Shown: positions 1-9,087 of the stretch, piece by piece
Layout of the letters: every line of letters begins with the position of its first letter
Position numbering within the stretch: the stretch's first letter is position 1
Source: Sporosarcina sp.
GTDB lineage: Bacteria > Bacillota > Bacilli > Bacillales_A > Planococcaceae
DNA: 42,694 nucleotides
Direction: 5' to 3'
Assembly: GCA_029263945.1 (NCBI GenBank)
Contig: JARIDM010000020.1
Location: 1-42,694, forward strand
Made by a program: the position numbers and the translations under genes
Notes under the pieces: model-generated
The model's database searches: none
The model's input: only the letters and a program-made list of their open reading frames with translations
Told to the model about the DNA's origin: nothing

Positions 1-395
1 TGACTGACACTGCCCAACACCATTTCTTGAAATGAATTTAACCCACGGTTCCCAATCACGACGATGTCAAAGCCGCCACGATTGGCAAAGCTAACAATCG
101 TCTGTCCTGGTTCGCCTTGTTTTGTAACAAGTTCATATTTTATTTTCTTTTCCTCAAAGATCCCTTTTATGGAAGACAATCGCTTGTCGTCTTCTGTATG
201 AGATTTTTCAGGTTTTCTTATTTGAGTTCCTTCACTTCGTTTTAATGCCGCGCCTGTTCGACCCTTTTCATACTCAAGAACATGAAGCACTTCTACCGCA
301 GCATCAGCATTGAAGGATGCAAGGTAAGCCGCGTGATTTGCTGCACGTTTTGAATTCTCGGAACCATCTACGGCCACTAAGATTCTTTTATACAT
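1..395 (-). CDS. Universal stress protein (UspA family), partial, runs off the left edge
   Basis: Minus strand from ATG at 395 reads MYKRILVAVDGSENSKRAANHAAYLAS..., typical UspA N-terminus; later VVIGNRGLNSFQEMVLGSVS matches the UspA G-rich nucleotide-binding motif. Absent from the ORF track because it has no stop in the window. Confidence 0.9.
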   Translation of the reverse strand, partial: MYKRILVAVDGSENSKRAANHAAYLASFNADAAVEVLHVLEYEKGRTGAALKRSEGTQIRKPEKSHTEDDKRLSSIKGIFEEKKIKYELVTKQGEPGQTIVSFANRGGFDIVVIGNRGLNSFQEMVLGSVS

Positions 396-514
396 GAAAA
401 TCCACTCCTTTAGATGTACTACCCCTTCTATACCCTATTCTGCAAAGTTTAGTGTAATCCTTTAATTTATACCGAATAGACACCATAAGACACCAAGTGT
501 GTTAAGGAAAAGTC

Positions 515-535
515 CTCATTCAAATTGTCGTTTGA
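515..535. promoter_or_regulatory. Candidate CadC/ArsR operator, copy 1
   Basis: CTCATTCAAATTGTCGTTTGA, nearly the reverse complement of the site at 581-601. Confidence 0.55.
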
Positions 536-541
536 CAATGC

Positions 542-570
542 TTGCAAATCAGTATTTCTTTGCATATACT
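542..570 (+). promoter_or_regulatory. SigmaA-type promoter of cadCA
   Basis: TTGCAA (542-547), 17-nt spacer, TATACT (565-570); bracketed by the two operator-like sites. Confidence 0.6.
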
Positions 571-580
571 AGAACTACAA

Positions 581-601
581 TCAAACAATCATTTGAATGA
601 G
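581..601. promoter_or_regulatory. Candidate CadC/ArsR operator, copy 2 (inverted)
   Basis: TCAAACAATCATTTGAATGAG; resembles the ATTCAAA-N-TTTGAAT type operators of CadC. Confidence 0.6.
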
Positions 602-610
602 GTGTTGAAG

Positions 611-979
611 ATGAATACAACAGACTTATGTGAAATTACAAAAGTCCATGAAGATGTCGTGGATCGTGTTAAAAAGAAACTTCCAGGTCTTGGAGAAGCT
701 GTGCTCATATTTAAGGCACTTGCAGATGAAACAAGACTTAAGATTGCGTATGCACTTACGCTAGAAGAAGAAATGTGTGTGTGTGATGTTGCTGCAGTGA
801 TCGAATCATCTTCTGCAACAGCATCGCATCATTTACGTTATTTACGCGAACATTCACTCGCTAAATCTCAGCGTAAAGGAAGAATGGTTTACTATGCGCT
901 TGCAGATGCGCATGTTCGTCAACTTGTGATGATTGCCCATGCACATACGATTGAAGGTGACAATCATGACAACAGCTAA
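611..979 (+). CDS. cadC: ArsR/SmtB-family metal-responsive repressor CadC
   Basis: MNTTDLCEITKVHEDVV...ALADETRLKIAYALTLEEEMCVCDVAAVIESSSATASHHLRYLREHSL: ELCVCD-like metal site and winged helix. Start at ATG 611 (SD GAGGTG) preferred over the ORF-track 542. Confidence 0.9.
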   Translation: MNTTDLCEITKVHEDVVDRVKKKLPGLGEAVLIFKALADETRLKIAYALTLEEEMCVCDVAAVIESSSATASHHLRYLREHSLAKSQRKGRMVYYALADAHVRQLVMIAHAHTIEGDNHDNS

Positions 980-3074
980 TAAGACGGAATATCGATTGCA
1001 AAATTTGTCTTGCGCCAGTTGTGCGGCGAAATTCGAAAAAAACATTCAAGCATTACCAGCTGTAGAAGAGATGCAACTCAATTTTGGCGCGTCGAAGCTT
1101 TCTATTGTTGGAGACGTTGCGCTAAAAGACTTAGAGGCTGCGGGGGCTTTTGATGATATTAAAGTGATTCCTGCGAGCGAAAATCGGTTAGAACCCGTGA
1201 TGCCTTTTTATAAAAGAAAAGAAAATATCGTTACAGCGTTGTCTTTGGTTTTCTTACTGGTAGGTGTGGTCTTATCTTTCCAATACGCTGAAAATTATCC
1301 ACCTGCAATTGTGTTCTTTGCGATTTCAATTGCGATCGGCGGGGCCAGTATGTTTAGAACGGGCATTAAAAATTTAGTGCGGTTTGAATTTGATATGAAG
1401 ACATTAATGACCATTGCGATTATTGGTGCGGTCATTATCGGTGAATGGCGAGAAGGTGCGGTCATTGTCTTTGTATTTGCTGTAAGTGAAGCACTTGAAG
1501 CTTATTCGATGAATAAAGCCAGACAATCGATCCAAGCGCTAATGGATATCGCACCGCCTTCTGCGACCGTTAAACGTGACGGCAAACAGGTCGAACTGCT
1601 AACGGAAGAAATTAATGTGGGTGATATTTTACTGATTAAACCAGGTGAAAAAATCGCGATGGACGGCGAAGTGTTAACAGGCGCTTCAACGATTAACCAA
1701 GCCGCGATTACTGGAGAATCCGTTCCTGTGTTGAAGCAACAAGGAGACGAAGTATTTGCAGGCACCTTAAACGAAGAGGGTGCACTTGAAGTAACAGTCA
1801 CAAAACTCGTAGGAGATACGGCGATTGCGAAGATTATTCATCTCGTTGAAGATGCGCAAGCTGAAAAAGCACCTTCACAAAAATTCGTTGACCGATTTGC
1901 AAAATATTATACGCCTGGGATTATGATTATTGCTGTCCTTGTAGCCATCCTTCCGCCACTTTTTGGCGCAGACTGGAATACTTGGATTTATCAAGGATTG
2001 GCTGTGCTTGTTGTCGGTTGTCCATGTGCATTGGTCATTTCTACACCGATTGCAATTGTCACTGCGATTGGCAACGCTGCCCGTAATGGTGTACTGATTA
2101 AGGGTGGTATTCACTTAGAAGAAACAGGGCGTTTAGATGCCATAGCATTTGATAAAACAGGTACCTTAACGAAAGGGTATCCAGAAGTGACTGAATTCGA
2201 AATGGATTCAACGATGGATCGAGTAACGCTTTTGAGCGCAGTTGCGGCAGTGGAATCATTGTCACAACATCCATTAGCAAAAGCGATTGTGAACTATGCA
2301 CGTCTACAGGATGCACCAATAGAAGAAGTGACAAATTTCCATTCGGTTACAGGAAAAGGCGCATATGGAAATGTTACCGGACTTAAAATTGCAGTAGGCA
2401 GCCTCACATGGATACAAGAAGTAACGTCGTTGCCAAACGTTGCATTGGCCCATGCAAACGAGTTACAACGTGAAGGGAAATCGGTCATGGGGGTTATGAT
2501 TGATGAAGCATACGTTGGACTCATTGCAGTTGCAGATCCAGTACGCGAAGAAAGTAAACGGGTGCTTCAAAAGTTAAAAGACATTGGCATTCACCACACA
2601 GTCATGTTGACGGGGGACCACCCACGAACAGGCGAAGCAATTGGTGAATCTCTTGGCATGACAGATGTCCGTGCAGGGCTAATGCCCGAAGAAAAATTAA
2701 CGGCGATTAAACAATTGCGCCAAAAATACGGGCGCGTTGCCATGGTGGGCGACGGCGTCAATGATGCACCAGCATTAGCAGAATCGACCATAGGAATTGC
2801 GATGGGCGGCGCTGGAACAGATGCAGCACTGGAAACAGCGGACATTGCGCTTATGGCAGATGACCTGGAAAAACTTCCTTATACAATTAAGTTAAGCAGA
2901 AAAACGTTGCGTATTATTAAAGAAAACATTATGTTTGCATTAGGATTGAAAATTGTGGCGTTACTACTTATTATTCCAGGTTGGCTGACGTTGTGGATTG
3001 CAATCTTTGCAGATATGGGGGCGACGCTACTTGTCGTTCTAAATTCACTGAGATTGATGCGTATAAATAAGTAG
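966..3074 (+). CDS. cadA: P1B-type heavy-metal (Cd/Zn/Pb) translocating ATPase
   Basis: N-terminal HMA motif (SCASCAAKFEKNI), CPCALVISTP, DKTGTLT, GDGVNDAPAL; start ATG 966 overlapping the end of cadC. Confidence 0.93.
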   Translation: MTTANKTEYRLQNLSCASCAAKFEKNIQALPAVEEMQLNFGASKLSIVGDVALKDLEAAGAFDDIKVIPASENRLEPVMPFYKRKENIVTALSLVFLLVGVVLSFQYAENYPPAIVFFAISIAIGGASMFRTGIKNLVRFEFDMKTLMTIAIIGAVIIGEWREGAVIVFVFAVSEALEAYSMNKARQSIQALMDIAPPSATVKRDGKQVELLTEEINVGDILLIKPGEKIAMDGEVLTGASTINQAAITGESVPVLKQQGDEVFAGTLNEEGALEVTVTKLVGDTAIAKIIHLVEDAQAEKAPSQKFVDRFAKYYTPGIMIIAVLVAILPPLFGADWNTWIYQGLAVLVVGCPCALVISTPIAIVTAIGNAARNGVLIKGGIHLEETGRLDAIAFDKTGTLTKGYPEVTEFEMDSTMDRVTLLSAVAAVESLSQHPLAKAIVNYARLQDAPIEEVTNFHSVTGKGAYGNVTGLKIAVGSLTWIQEVTSLPNVALAHANELQREGKSVMGVMIDEAYVGLIAVADPVREESKRVLQKLKDIGIHHTVMLTGDHPRTGEAIGESLGMTDVRAGLMPEEKLTAIKQLRQKYGRVAMVGDGVNDAPALAESTIGIAMGGAGTDAALETADIALMADDLEKLPYTIKLSRKTLRIIKENIMFALGLKIVALLLIIPGWLTLWIAIFADMGATLLVVLNSLRLMRINK

Positions 3075-3097
3075 AGACTGCTAACAGGAGGGTCTTC

Positions 3098-4201
3098 ATG
3101 CACTTACAAGAATGGACGATGAAAGAACAAGAGCAGTTGATACATTTCATGACGACGAATACATGGCCATATGATGGGCATTCTCATCCAGGTCGTGACA
3201 TTGTCGAGAAAGCAATAGAAGAAGGCGGCTACGAATCAGACGAAGTAAAAACTTTTTGGGTAATAAATAAAGATAAAGAAAAAGTGGGCATCGTTAAAAT
3301 CTATGATTTACAAGAGCAAATCCCCTTGTTCGATCTTCGAATTGCAGATGGCTGGCGTGGACAGGGATACGGGCCAAAAGCTTTGAAGTTGGTGGCCGAT
3401 TATGTATTCGAAATGGAAGAACAAAAAATTAGGTTAGAAGGTCATACGCGACATGACAACCTTGCCATGCGAAAAACGTTCGAACGGGCTGGATTTGTAA
3501 AAGAAGCCCATTTACGAAATGCATGGTTTGCACCTAAAGAGCAATCTTATTATGATGCGGTTACTTATGGGATTACGCGTGAAGACTATGCGAAAGGAAC
3601 AACCACGCCAGTTGTATGGGAAGATGGTGAGGGGAAACGTGGAGAAACGCACATCCCGCGTATTCCAACTGAATTTGAATCTAAGCGTCTCGTTATGAGT
3701 GCTGCTGAAATTGAAGATGCCTTAGATGTATGGAATGCTGTATGTCAGTCGCATGACCGTTTAGTTAAGTGGGTTCCGTTTGCAAGAACGATGCCTACTT
3801 TAGAAGAAACAACAGAAAGCTTGCGCAAAGCAAAAGCGGACTTTGTCATGCGGAAAGATTTGCGTTTTCATCTTGCTGAAAAAGAAAGTGGCTTGTTTAT
3901 TGGCTGTATTGGTTTGCACCGCATTGATTGGAAAATCCCTAAATTTGAAATTGGTTTTTGGTTGGATACGAAATTTGAAGGTGTAGGCTATATGTCTGAG
4001 GCGATTTCTCGTGTCACCAAACTCGCTTTTGAAGATTTAGGCGCGCGAAGAGTTGAAATTCGTTGTGATGAAGAAAACGTGAAAAGTCGAGCAATCGCAG
4101 AACGTCTTTCATTTTCACTAGAAGGTATTTTACAACAAGACGCATTGGATTTTGAAGATAACAGTTTACGAAACACGTGCATCTATGCGAAAATAAAATA
4201 G
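3098..4201 (+). CDS. Tandem GNAT acetyltransferase (two GNAT domains)
   Basis: Two GNAT halves: ...RGQGYGPKALKLVADYVF... and ...FEGVGYMSEAISRVTKLAFEDLGARRVEIRCDEEN...; RBS GGAGGG. Confidence 0.8.
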   Translation: MHLQEWTMKEQEQLIHFMTTNTWPYDGHSHPGRDIVEKAIEEGGYESDEVKTFWVINKDKEKVGIVKIYDLQEQIPLFDLRIADGWRGQGYGPKALKLVADYVFEMEEQKIRLEGHTRHDNLAMRKTFERAGFVKEAHLRNAWFAPKEQSYYDAVTYGITREDYAKGTTTPVVWEDGEGKRGETHIPRIPTEFESKRLVMSAAEIEDALDVWNAVCQSHDRLVKWVPFARTMPTLEETTESLRKAKADFVMRKDLRFHLAEKESGLFIGCIGLHRIDWKIPKFEIGFWLDTKFEGVGYMSEAISRVTKLAFEDLGARRVEIRCDEENVKSRAIAERLSFSLEGILQQDALDFEDNSLRNTCIYAKIK

Positions 4202-4215
4202 AGAAAGAAGAAATG

Positions 4216-4260
4216 AAAAAGGGATGACCGACTTCCAAAGAAGTCGACATCCCTTTCGTT
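4216..4260. terminator. Bidirectional intrinsic terminator
   Basis: AAAAAGGGATG..GACTTC caaa GAAGTCgACATCCCTTT between convergent genes. Confidence 0.8.
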
Positions 4261-4414
4261 AAACTGACCGTCTGCCAGTAATTAGTTGTAGAATTAACAC
4301 AATAGCTGCTACAACTAAGATGATATGAATAAAGCCTCCACCAATTTTAAAGACAAGTCCTAATAACCAGAATACAAACAGTGCTACAATTACTAACCAA
4401 AGTAAATTACCCAT
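4259..4414 (-). CDS. Small hydrophobic membrane protein, lmo0937-family-like (51 aa)
   Basis: MGNLLWLVIVALFVFWLLGLVFKIGGGFIHIILVVAAIVLILQLITGRRSV; RBS on the minus strand (AAAGGAGTG); missed in the ORF track because of its length. Confidence 0.85.
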   Translation of the reverse strand: MGNLLWLVIVALFVFWLLGLVFKIGGGFIHIILVVAAIVLILQLITGRRSV

Positions 4415-4513
4415 TTTATAATCACTCCTTTCATGCGCTTATATAGGAATGTACCCCGTACTTTAAAATGCTAAACAAAAAATTTTTAAAACATTTACTG
4501 GAGGCGAATAATA

Positions 4514-4921
4514 TTGGCTACACCAGGTATGGAAGATTATCTTGAACAAATATTTTTACATATAGAAAGAAGTGGACATGCAAAAGCTGCAGATATTGCA
4601 GAATCTCTTGATGTACTCCCATCGTCAGTTACGAAAATGTTTCAGCGATTAGACCGCGATGGCTATGTTTATTACGAGCGCTACAAGGGAATTGAATTAA
4701 CAGAAAAAGGAATGGATTTTGGGGGTAGACTTGTGAAACGCCATGACATTTTAGAGGACTTTCTACGAATTATTGGCGTGAAAGAGGAAAAAATTTATGA
4801 TGACGTAGAAGGTATTGAACACCACCTGAGTTGGAATGCAATTGAACGCATTAGTAAATTGGTTGAAATGTTAGAGGAAGATCAAGTATTCACAAAAAAG
4901 CTACTCGTTGAGCGTAAATAG
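4514..4921 (+). CDS. mntR: Mn(II)-dependent DtxR-family regulator MntR
   Basis: TTG start; [66 protein letters not shown]. Confidence 0.93.
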   Translation: MATPGMEDYLEQIFLHIERSGHAKAADIAESLDVLPSSVTKMFQRLDRDGYVYYERYKGIELTEKGMDFGGRLVKRHDILEDFLRIIGVKEEKIYDDVEGIEHHLSWNAIERISKLVEMLEEDQVFTKKLLVERK

Positions 4922-4941
4922 AAAAAGGATGAGGTTAGATC

Positions 4942-5796
4942 GTGAAAATACAATCTGGATATATCGCTACTATAGAAGTAATTGAACAAGTAGGCTCAAG
5001 ATGGGTCTTAAAAGGTGAAGAAAGTAATATAATGATGAACGTTTCTGATGCAGCAACAACGATTCAAGTCGGGGATGAGGTTGAAGTATTTTTATATGCG
5101 AACCGTCGAGGAGAACTAGCTGCAACACAGCAGATGCCAAGTATGACTGCTGATACTTTTGGGTGGGCTAAAGTCATTCGTATTGACGATAAGGAAGGCG
5201 TCTACGTTGACATAGGTTCTTCGTTTGAGGTGCTTGTGAATAGAATGGATATGCCTCAAGTTCGTAAACTTTGGCCACAGCCAGGCGATCAGTTATACAT
5301 GACATTAAGAACAGACTTAGGCGGTGGAATTTTCGGAAGGCTTGCGACAGAAGAAAGAGTACTCGAGCAATATGAAAAAGCAGAGCCGACGTTGTACAAT
5401 GCAAATTTAACCGCACGGGCTTATCGTTTACTACCTGTAGGTTCGTTTATGCTAACCATACCAGAAAATTATCGCATTTTTATCCATAATTCAGAGCAAG
5501 TAGCTGAGCCTAGATTAGGACAAGAGGTACAGGTGCGTGTAATTGAAGTGCATGATGATGGAACACTGAATGGCTCTATGTTGCCTCGTGTTGAAGAGCG
5601 ACTTTCTGGAGATGCAGAAGTTTTATTTGCTCACCTCACAAAAGCGGGTGGGAAAATGCCGTTTACCGACAAATCATCCCCAGAAGAAATTCTGGAAACG
5701 TTTAATATGAGTAAAGGCGCGTTTAAACGTGCGCTAGGAAGACTCATGAAAGAGCGCCGGATTGTTCAAGAAGACGGTTGGACAACGCTTGTCTGA
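4942..5796 (+). CDS. cvfB: S1-like RNA-binding protein CvfB/YitL
   Basis: Multiple S1-like domains and C-terminal winged helix (SKGAFKRALGRLMKERRIVQEDGWTTLV). Confidence 0.85.
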   Translation: MKIQSGYIATIEVIEQVGSRWVLKGEESNIMMNVSDAATTIQVGDEVEVFLYANRRGELAATQQMPSMTADTFGWAKVIRIDDKEGVYVDIGSSFEVLVNRMDMPQVRKLWPQPGDQLYMTLRTDLGGGIFGRLATEERVLEQYEKAEPTLYNANLTARAYRLLPVGSFMLTIPENYRIFIHNSEQVAEPRLGQEVQVRVIEVHDDGTLNGSMLPRVEERLSGDAEVLFAHLTKAGGKMPFTDKSSPEEILETFNMSKGAFKRALGRLMKERRIVQEDGWTTLV

Positions 5797-5857
5797 ACGA
5801 AAAGGGAACCTATTTTTATTTGAAACGTACTAATGATTATAAAAGGAGGTCTTCATA

Positions 5858-6745
5858 GTGAAACGTATCCTAATTATGTTGACGACAATGGCATTGGTTT
5901 TTGGGTTTGTATTACCGAATGTGACAATGGCAGATAAAGTGATTGATGAAAAACTTGGCGTTCCAATTGTTGTTTATGGGGCGAATCTATCTGAAACGGA
6001 ATTAGATAGCGTTCGTAAAAGTCTTGAAGTAGATCAAGAAGCCGAAGTTGAAGAAATATATGTTGATGGTAGAGATCTTGTTAAATACATTCCAGATGGA
6101 GATTCTAATGCAAGAATGTATTCATCAGCAAAAATTACAAGGTTAGATGCAGGAAAAGGACTTACGATTAAAATCGTTACGGATGAAAATATTACGCAAG
6201 TAACATCTGATATGTATGGGAATGCAATGTTGACGGCAGGTATAGAAGATGCCGTTGTTGAAATTGCAGCACCGAAAAAAGTAACTGGGCATTCTGCGCT
6301 TGTAGGAATTTACAAAGCGTACGAAGTGACAGGTGAAGTATTAGACACAGAGCGTACTGACGTTGCAAACGACGAGTTGAACTTAGCAACGAAGTTTGCA
6401 AATGACTCAGGTGTAGATAGTGATCAGGTTACTGAGCTTTTAACTGAAATTAAAAAAGAAATTGCAAATAAAAAACCTGCGACAAAAGAAGAGGTAGAAA
6501 AAATCGTTTCTGAACAATTAGATAAGCTCAAAATTGAGCTGAGCGATGCAGATCGCCAGTTACTAATTGACTTGATGGATAAAATCCGTAATCTTGATAT
6601 TGACTTTGGGAAATTATCAGAGCAATTAACAGATTTGAGTAGTAAAATAAAAGATAAATTGGGTGAGATTGATCCGAGTTTTTGGGCAAAGGTTCAATCG
6701 TTTTTTGAGAATCTGATGGATTCTGTTAAATCTTGGTTCAACTAG
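5858..6745 (+). CDS. DUF1002 (YpuA-like) exported protein
   Basis: Signal peptide; VPIVVYGANLSETELDSVRKSLEV... and ...VTGHSALVGIYKAYE. Confidence 0.8.
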   Translation: MKRILIMLTTMALVFGFVLPNVTMADKVIDEKLGVPIVVYGANLSETELDSVRKSLEVDQEAEVEEIYVDGRDLVKYIPDGDSNARMYSSAKITRLDAGKGLTIKIVTDENITQVTSDMYGNAMLTAGIEDAVVEIAAPKKVTGHSALVGIYKAYEVTGEVLDTERTDVANDELNLATKFANDSGVDSDQVTELLTEIKKEIANKKPATKEEVEKIVSEQLDKLKIELSDADRQLLIDLMDKIRNLDIDFGKLSEQLTDLSSKIKDKLGEIDPSFWAKVQSFFENLMDSVKSWFN

Positions 6746-6884
6746 TTTGAGTTTGATTACAGCAGAATAAGCTCATGATAAAATTGGCGCAATCAACTAA
6801 ACTTTACGAGAGAATTATTGTTTGGTAAAATGTTGAGAATACTTATAATATTTAGATATAGTAAAGGAGAGGAGTTTAATCGAT

Positions 6885-7166
6885 ATGAATTTTGAATTTG
6901 TAGAATTAGGGGAAGAATCATTTGCATTTCGTCAGACAGAAGAAGGTAATGTGATTGCCGAAATTACTTGGACAATGCTAGGAGATGTCATGGCAGTTGA
7001 TCATACATTTGTGTCTCCAGATTTACGAGGGCAAGGTGTAGCGAAGAAACTCCTTGACGAAGCAGCAGCTTATGCGCGTGAAAAAGAGTATAAGATTGAA
7101 CCAATTTGTTCTTATGTTGTGACAGCATTCGAACGTTATGATGAGTACAACGATATTAAAATCTAA
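6885..7166 (+). CDS. YjdJ/Gtn-type small GNAT N-acetyltransferase
   Basis: VDHTFVSPDLRGQGVAKKLLDEAAAYAREKEYKIEPICSYVVTAFERY. Confidence 0.88.
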   Translation: MNFEFVELGEESFAFRQTEEGNVIAEITWTMLGDVMAVDHTFVSPDLRGQGVAKKLLDEAAAYAREKEYKIEPICSYVVTAFERYDEYNDIKI

Positions 7167-7213
7167 AAGAAGCAATCCGGTAGATGCGAAATCTAGCGGA
7201 TTGCTTCTTTTAT
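7165..7213 (+). terminator. Intrinsic terminator
   Basis: AAAAGAAGCAATCCG ... CGGATTGCTTCTTTT. Confidence 0.85.
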
Positions 7214-7322
7214 TGTCACCGAAGATTCGGTATGATATAAAAAGAGACACGCTGAAAAGTCTAGCATTCGAGCTTTTCAAAGTACGATGCGTATAGATAA
7301 ATACTGAAAGGGTGGTCCTGTT

Positions 7323-7796
7323 ATGCAACGCACAGCAGAAAAGGTATTAGCTATTATTAGCTTGGTTTTTACGATACTGACGCTTATTGGAAGCTTCTTC
7401 CTCGTTAGCTTTATTAAACTATTTAATGCAGAAGGTACATTGGGTGAAGAAGTACGGATGACGTTATTTACAGATCCAGCTTTTTCTGATGAAGAAGTTG
7501 AACTTATATTATCTTCAATGGATGTATTAAGTTCCTTTAGTTGGATCGTAGTAGTTTTATTGGTCATTAGTATAGTGGCGACGATTATCGGGATGGTTTA
7601 TATGTGGAACAATAAAAATCCGAAACTCGCTGGAATCATGTTCATTATTGGCGGATTATTTGCTTTCGCGATTTCTTTGATGGCAATTTTGTTGTATGCG
7701 GCAGCGATTCTTTGCTTTACAAGAAAACCACCCTATAACGATTTAAATGATTCATACACAGAAAATAATTATGAAGACTCAATGCGTCCCCTCTAA
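7323..7796 (+). CDS. DUF4064-like membrane protein
   Basis: Four-TM pattern with N-terminal MQRTAEKVLAIISLVFTILTLIG. Confidence 0.65.
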   Translation: MQRTAEKVLAIISLVFTILTLIGSFFLVSFIKLFNAEGTLGEEVRMTLFTDPAFSDEEVELILSSMDVLSSFSWIVVVLLVISIVATIIGMVYMWNNKNPKLAGIMFIIGGLFAFAISLMAILLYAAAILCFTRKPPYNDLNDSYTENNYEDSMRPL

Positions 7797-7803
7797 TTAA
7801 ACT

Positions 7804-7838
7804 CCGCTAGCCTATTTTAATTAGGCTAGCGGCTTTGT
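7804..7838. terminator. Intrinsic terminator between convergent genes
   Basis: CCGCTAGCCTA ttttaat TAGGCTAGCGG then ctttgttc. Confidence 0.75.
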
Positions 7839-7844
7839 TCTTGT

Positions 7845-8333
7845 TCATTGTGTTGCTGGTAAAGAATATATATAGTGAGCAGTTGTCACAGGGAAGTTTT
7901 CAAAATTCTCATCAAATACATCTTTAAGTTGGCAACCTTTTTTTTCATAAAATTGTCGACCGATTAAATTTTGATTGTCTACATAAATAGATAGCTCTTT
8001 GCCGCGTGTTAACTGATCGAGAACAGCTTCAAATAACAAATTCCCGTAACCGAGCCGTTGGTAATCGGGCAAAATGTACATGGCAGTCAATTCGCTATCT
8101 CCATCTTCGTCAATCCATGTAAAGTTTGCAAAACCAATTGGCTGTCTTTCGTTTTCTACAAGCAGCATGTGGCTTTTTTCCATACGTTTCATAAGCATCA
8201 TATCGGAATAAGCGCTATCGAGAAAGCGTTGTTGCTGTTCGGTCGGTATTATGCCATTGTATGTTTTTCCCCAAGTTTCATGTGCGATTTGTTGTACGTA
8301 TGGGATATCTTTAGCTGTCATTGGTCGAATCAT
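7845..8333 (-). CDS. GNAT N-acetyltransferase
   Basis: MIRPMTAKDIPYVQQIAHETW...AMYILPDYQRLGYGNLLFEAVLDQL...FYEKKG. Confidence 0.85.
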   Translation of the reverse strand: MIRPMTAKDIPYVQQIAHETWGKTYNGIIPTEQQQRFLDSAYSDMMLMKRMEKSHMLLVENERQPIGFANFTWIDEDGDSELTAMYILPDYQRLGYGNLLFEAVLDQLTRGKELSIYVDNQNLIGRQFYEKKGCQLKDVFDENFENFPVTTAHYIYSLPATQ

Positions 8334-8429
8334 TCCACGGTCACCTCAATAATACTTTTTGTCATCATAACAAATAAACAATGTGAAAACTACTATTGCT
8401 AAATATAGATTGAAAAAGGGGCGGAAGTC

Positions 8430-8891
8430 ATGGAATGGTCTTATAAAAGTTTTGAGACGTTAAGTGGGTCAAATGTTTATGAAATTTTACAACTCCGCGT
8501 CAATGTATTTGTTGTTGAACAAAAATGTGCTTACCAAGAAGTTGACGGTCACGATCATGCTTCTATGCATATTTCATGTCGAGACAGAAAAGGAATTGCG
8601 GCATATGCGCGTCTCTTGCCCGCAGGTGTTAAATATACGGAGCCTTCAATTGGCCGTGTCATTGTAAGAAAAGATTTAAGGGGATCGGGATTAGCTGATA
8701 GATTGATGGAAAATGCATTATCGTATATCCTAAAAGAGTGGGCGCCAAAAGAAGTTAAATTGCAAGCCCAACAACATCTCGAGGGATTTTATAGCCGTCA
8801 CGGTTTTGAAACCACTTCACTTCCGTATGTAGAAGATTTTATCCCCCACGTAGATATGATTTATCGAAATACTATAAATAAGCGTTTTTAA
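8430..8891 (+). CDS. ElaA-like GNAT family protein
   Basis: ETLSGSNVYEILQLRVNVFVVEQKCAYQEVDGHDH...IGRVIVRKDLRGSGLADRLM. Confidence 0.88.
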   Translation: MEWSYKSFETLSGSNVYEILQLRVNVFVVEQKCAYQEVDGHDHASMHISCRDRKGIAAYARLLPAGVKYTEPSIGRVIVRKDLRGSGLADRLMENALSYILKEWAPKEVKLQAQQHLEGFYSRHGFETTSLPYVEDFIPHVDMIYRNTINKRF

Positions 8892-8908
8892 TTGTCCCTA
8901 AGGGGTAT
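8884..8908 (+). promoter_or_regulatory. SigmaB-type promoter candidate
   Basis: GTTTTT (8884-8889), 13-nt spacer, GGGTAT (8903-8908); consensus GTTTAA-N12-15-GGGTAT. Confidence 0.6.
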
Positions 8909-8916
8909 ACTGTAGG

Positions 8917-9042
8917 TAGTTCAATTAATTTCATAAACAGCTTATATCACTACTTCGTCACAACATAGGGTCGTTTTGAACGATTCACGAACGATAAATT
9001 GAGTCGTTGTAGCAGAGTAAGGTCATTATGAAATTAACTCAG
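8917..9042 (+). repeat. 126-bp imperfect palindromic element, copy 1 (candidate structured 5' leader)
   Basis: Ungapped alignment with 37420-37545, about 92/126 identical by hand count; outer stem TTAATTTCATAA / TTATGAAATTAA. Confidence 0.85.
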
Positions 9043-9087
9043 ATTTTGGTTTGAAGAATACACTATAAATGAAAAGGAATGATTTGA

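Noticed and set aside
542-610. ORF-track N-terminal extension of CadC starting at 542
   Set aside because: Would start inside the promoter; ATG 611 has a good SD and matches the CadC family N-terminus.
8058-8402. 114-aa plus-strand ORF opposite the GNAT gene at 7845-8333
   Set aside because: Antisense shadow of a well-supported GNAT; composition atypical and no RBS.
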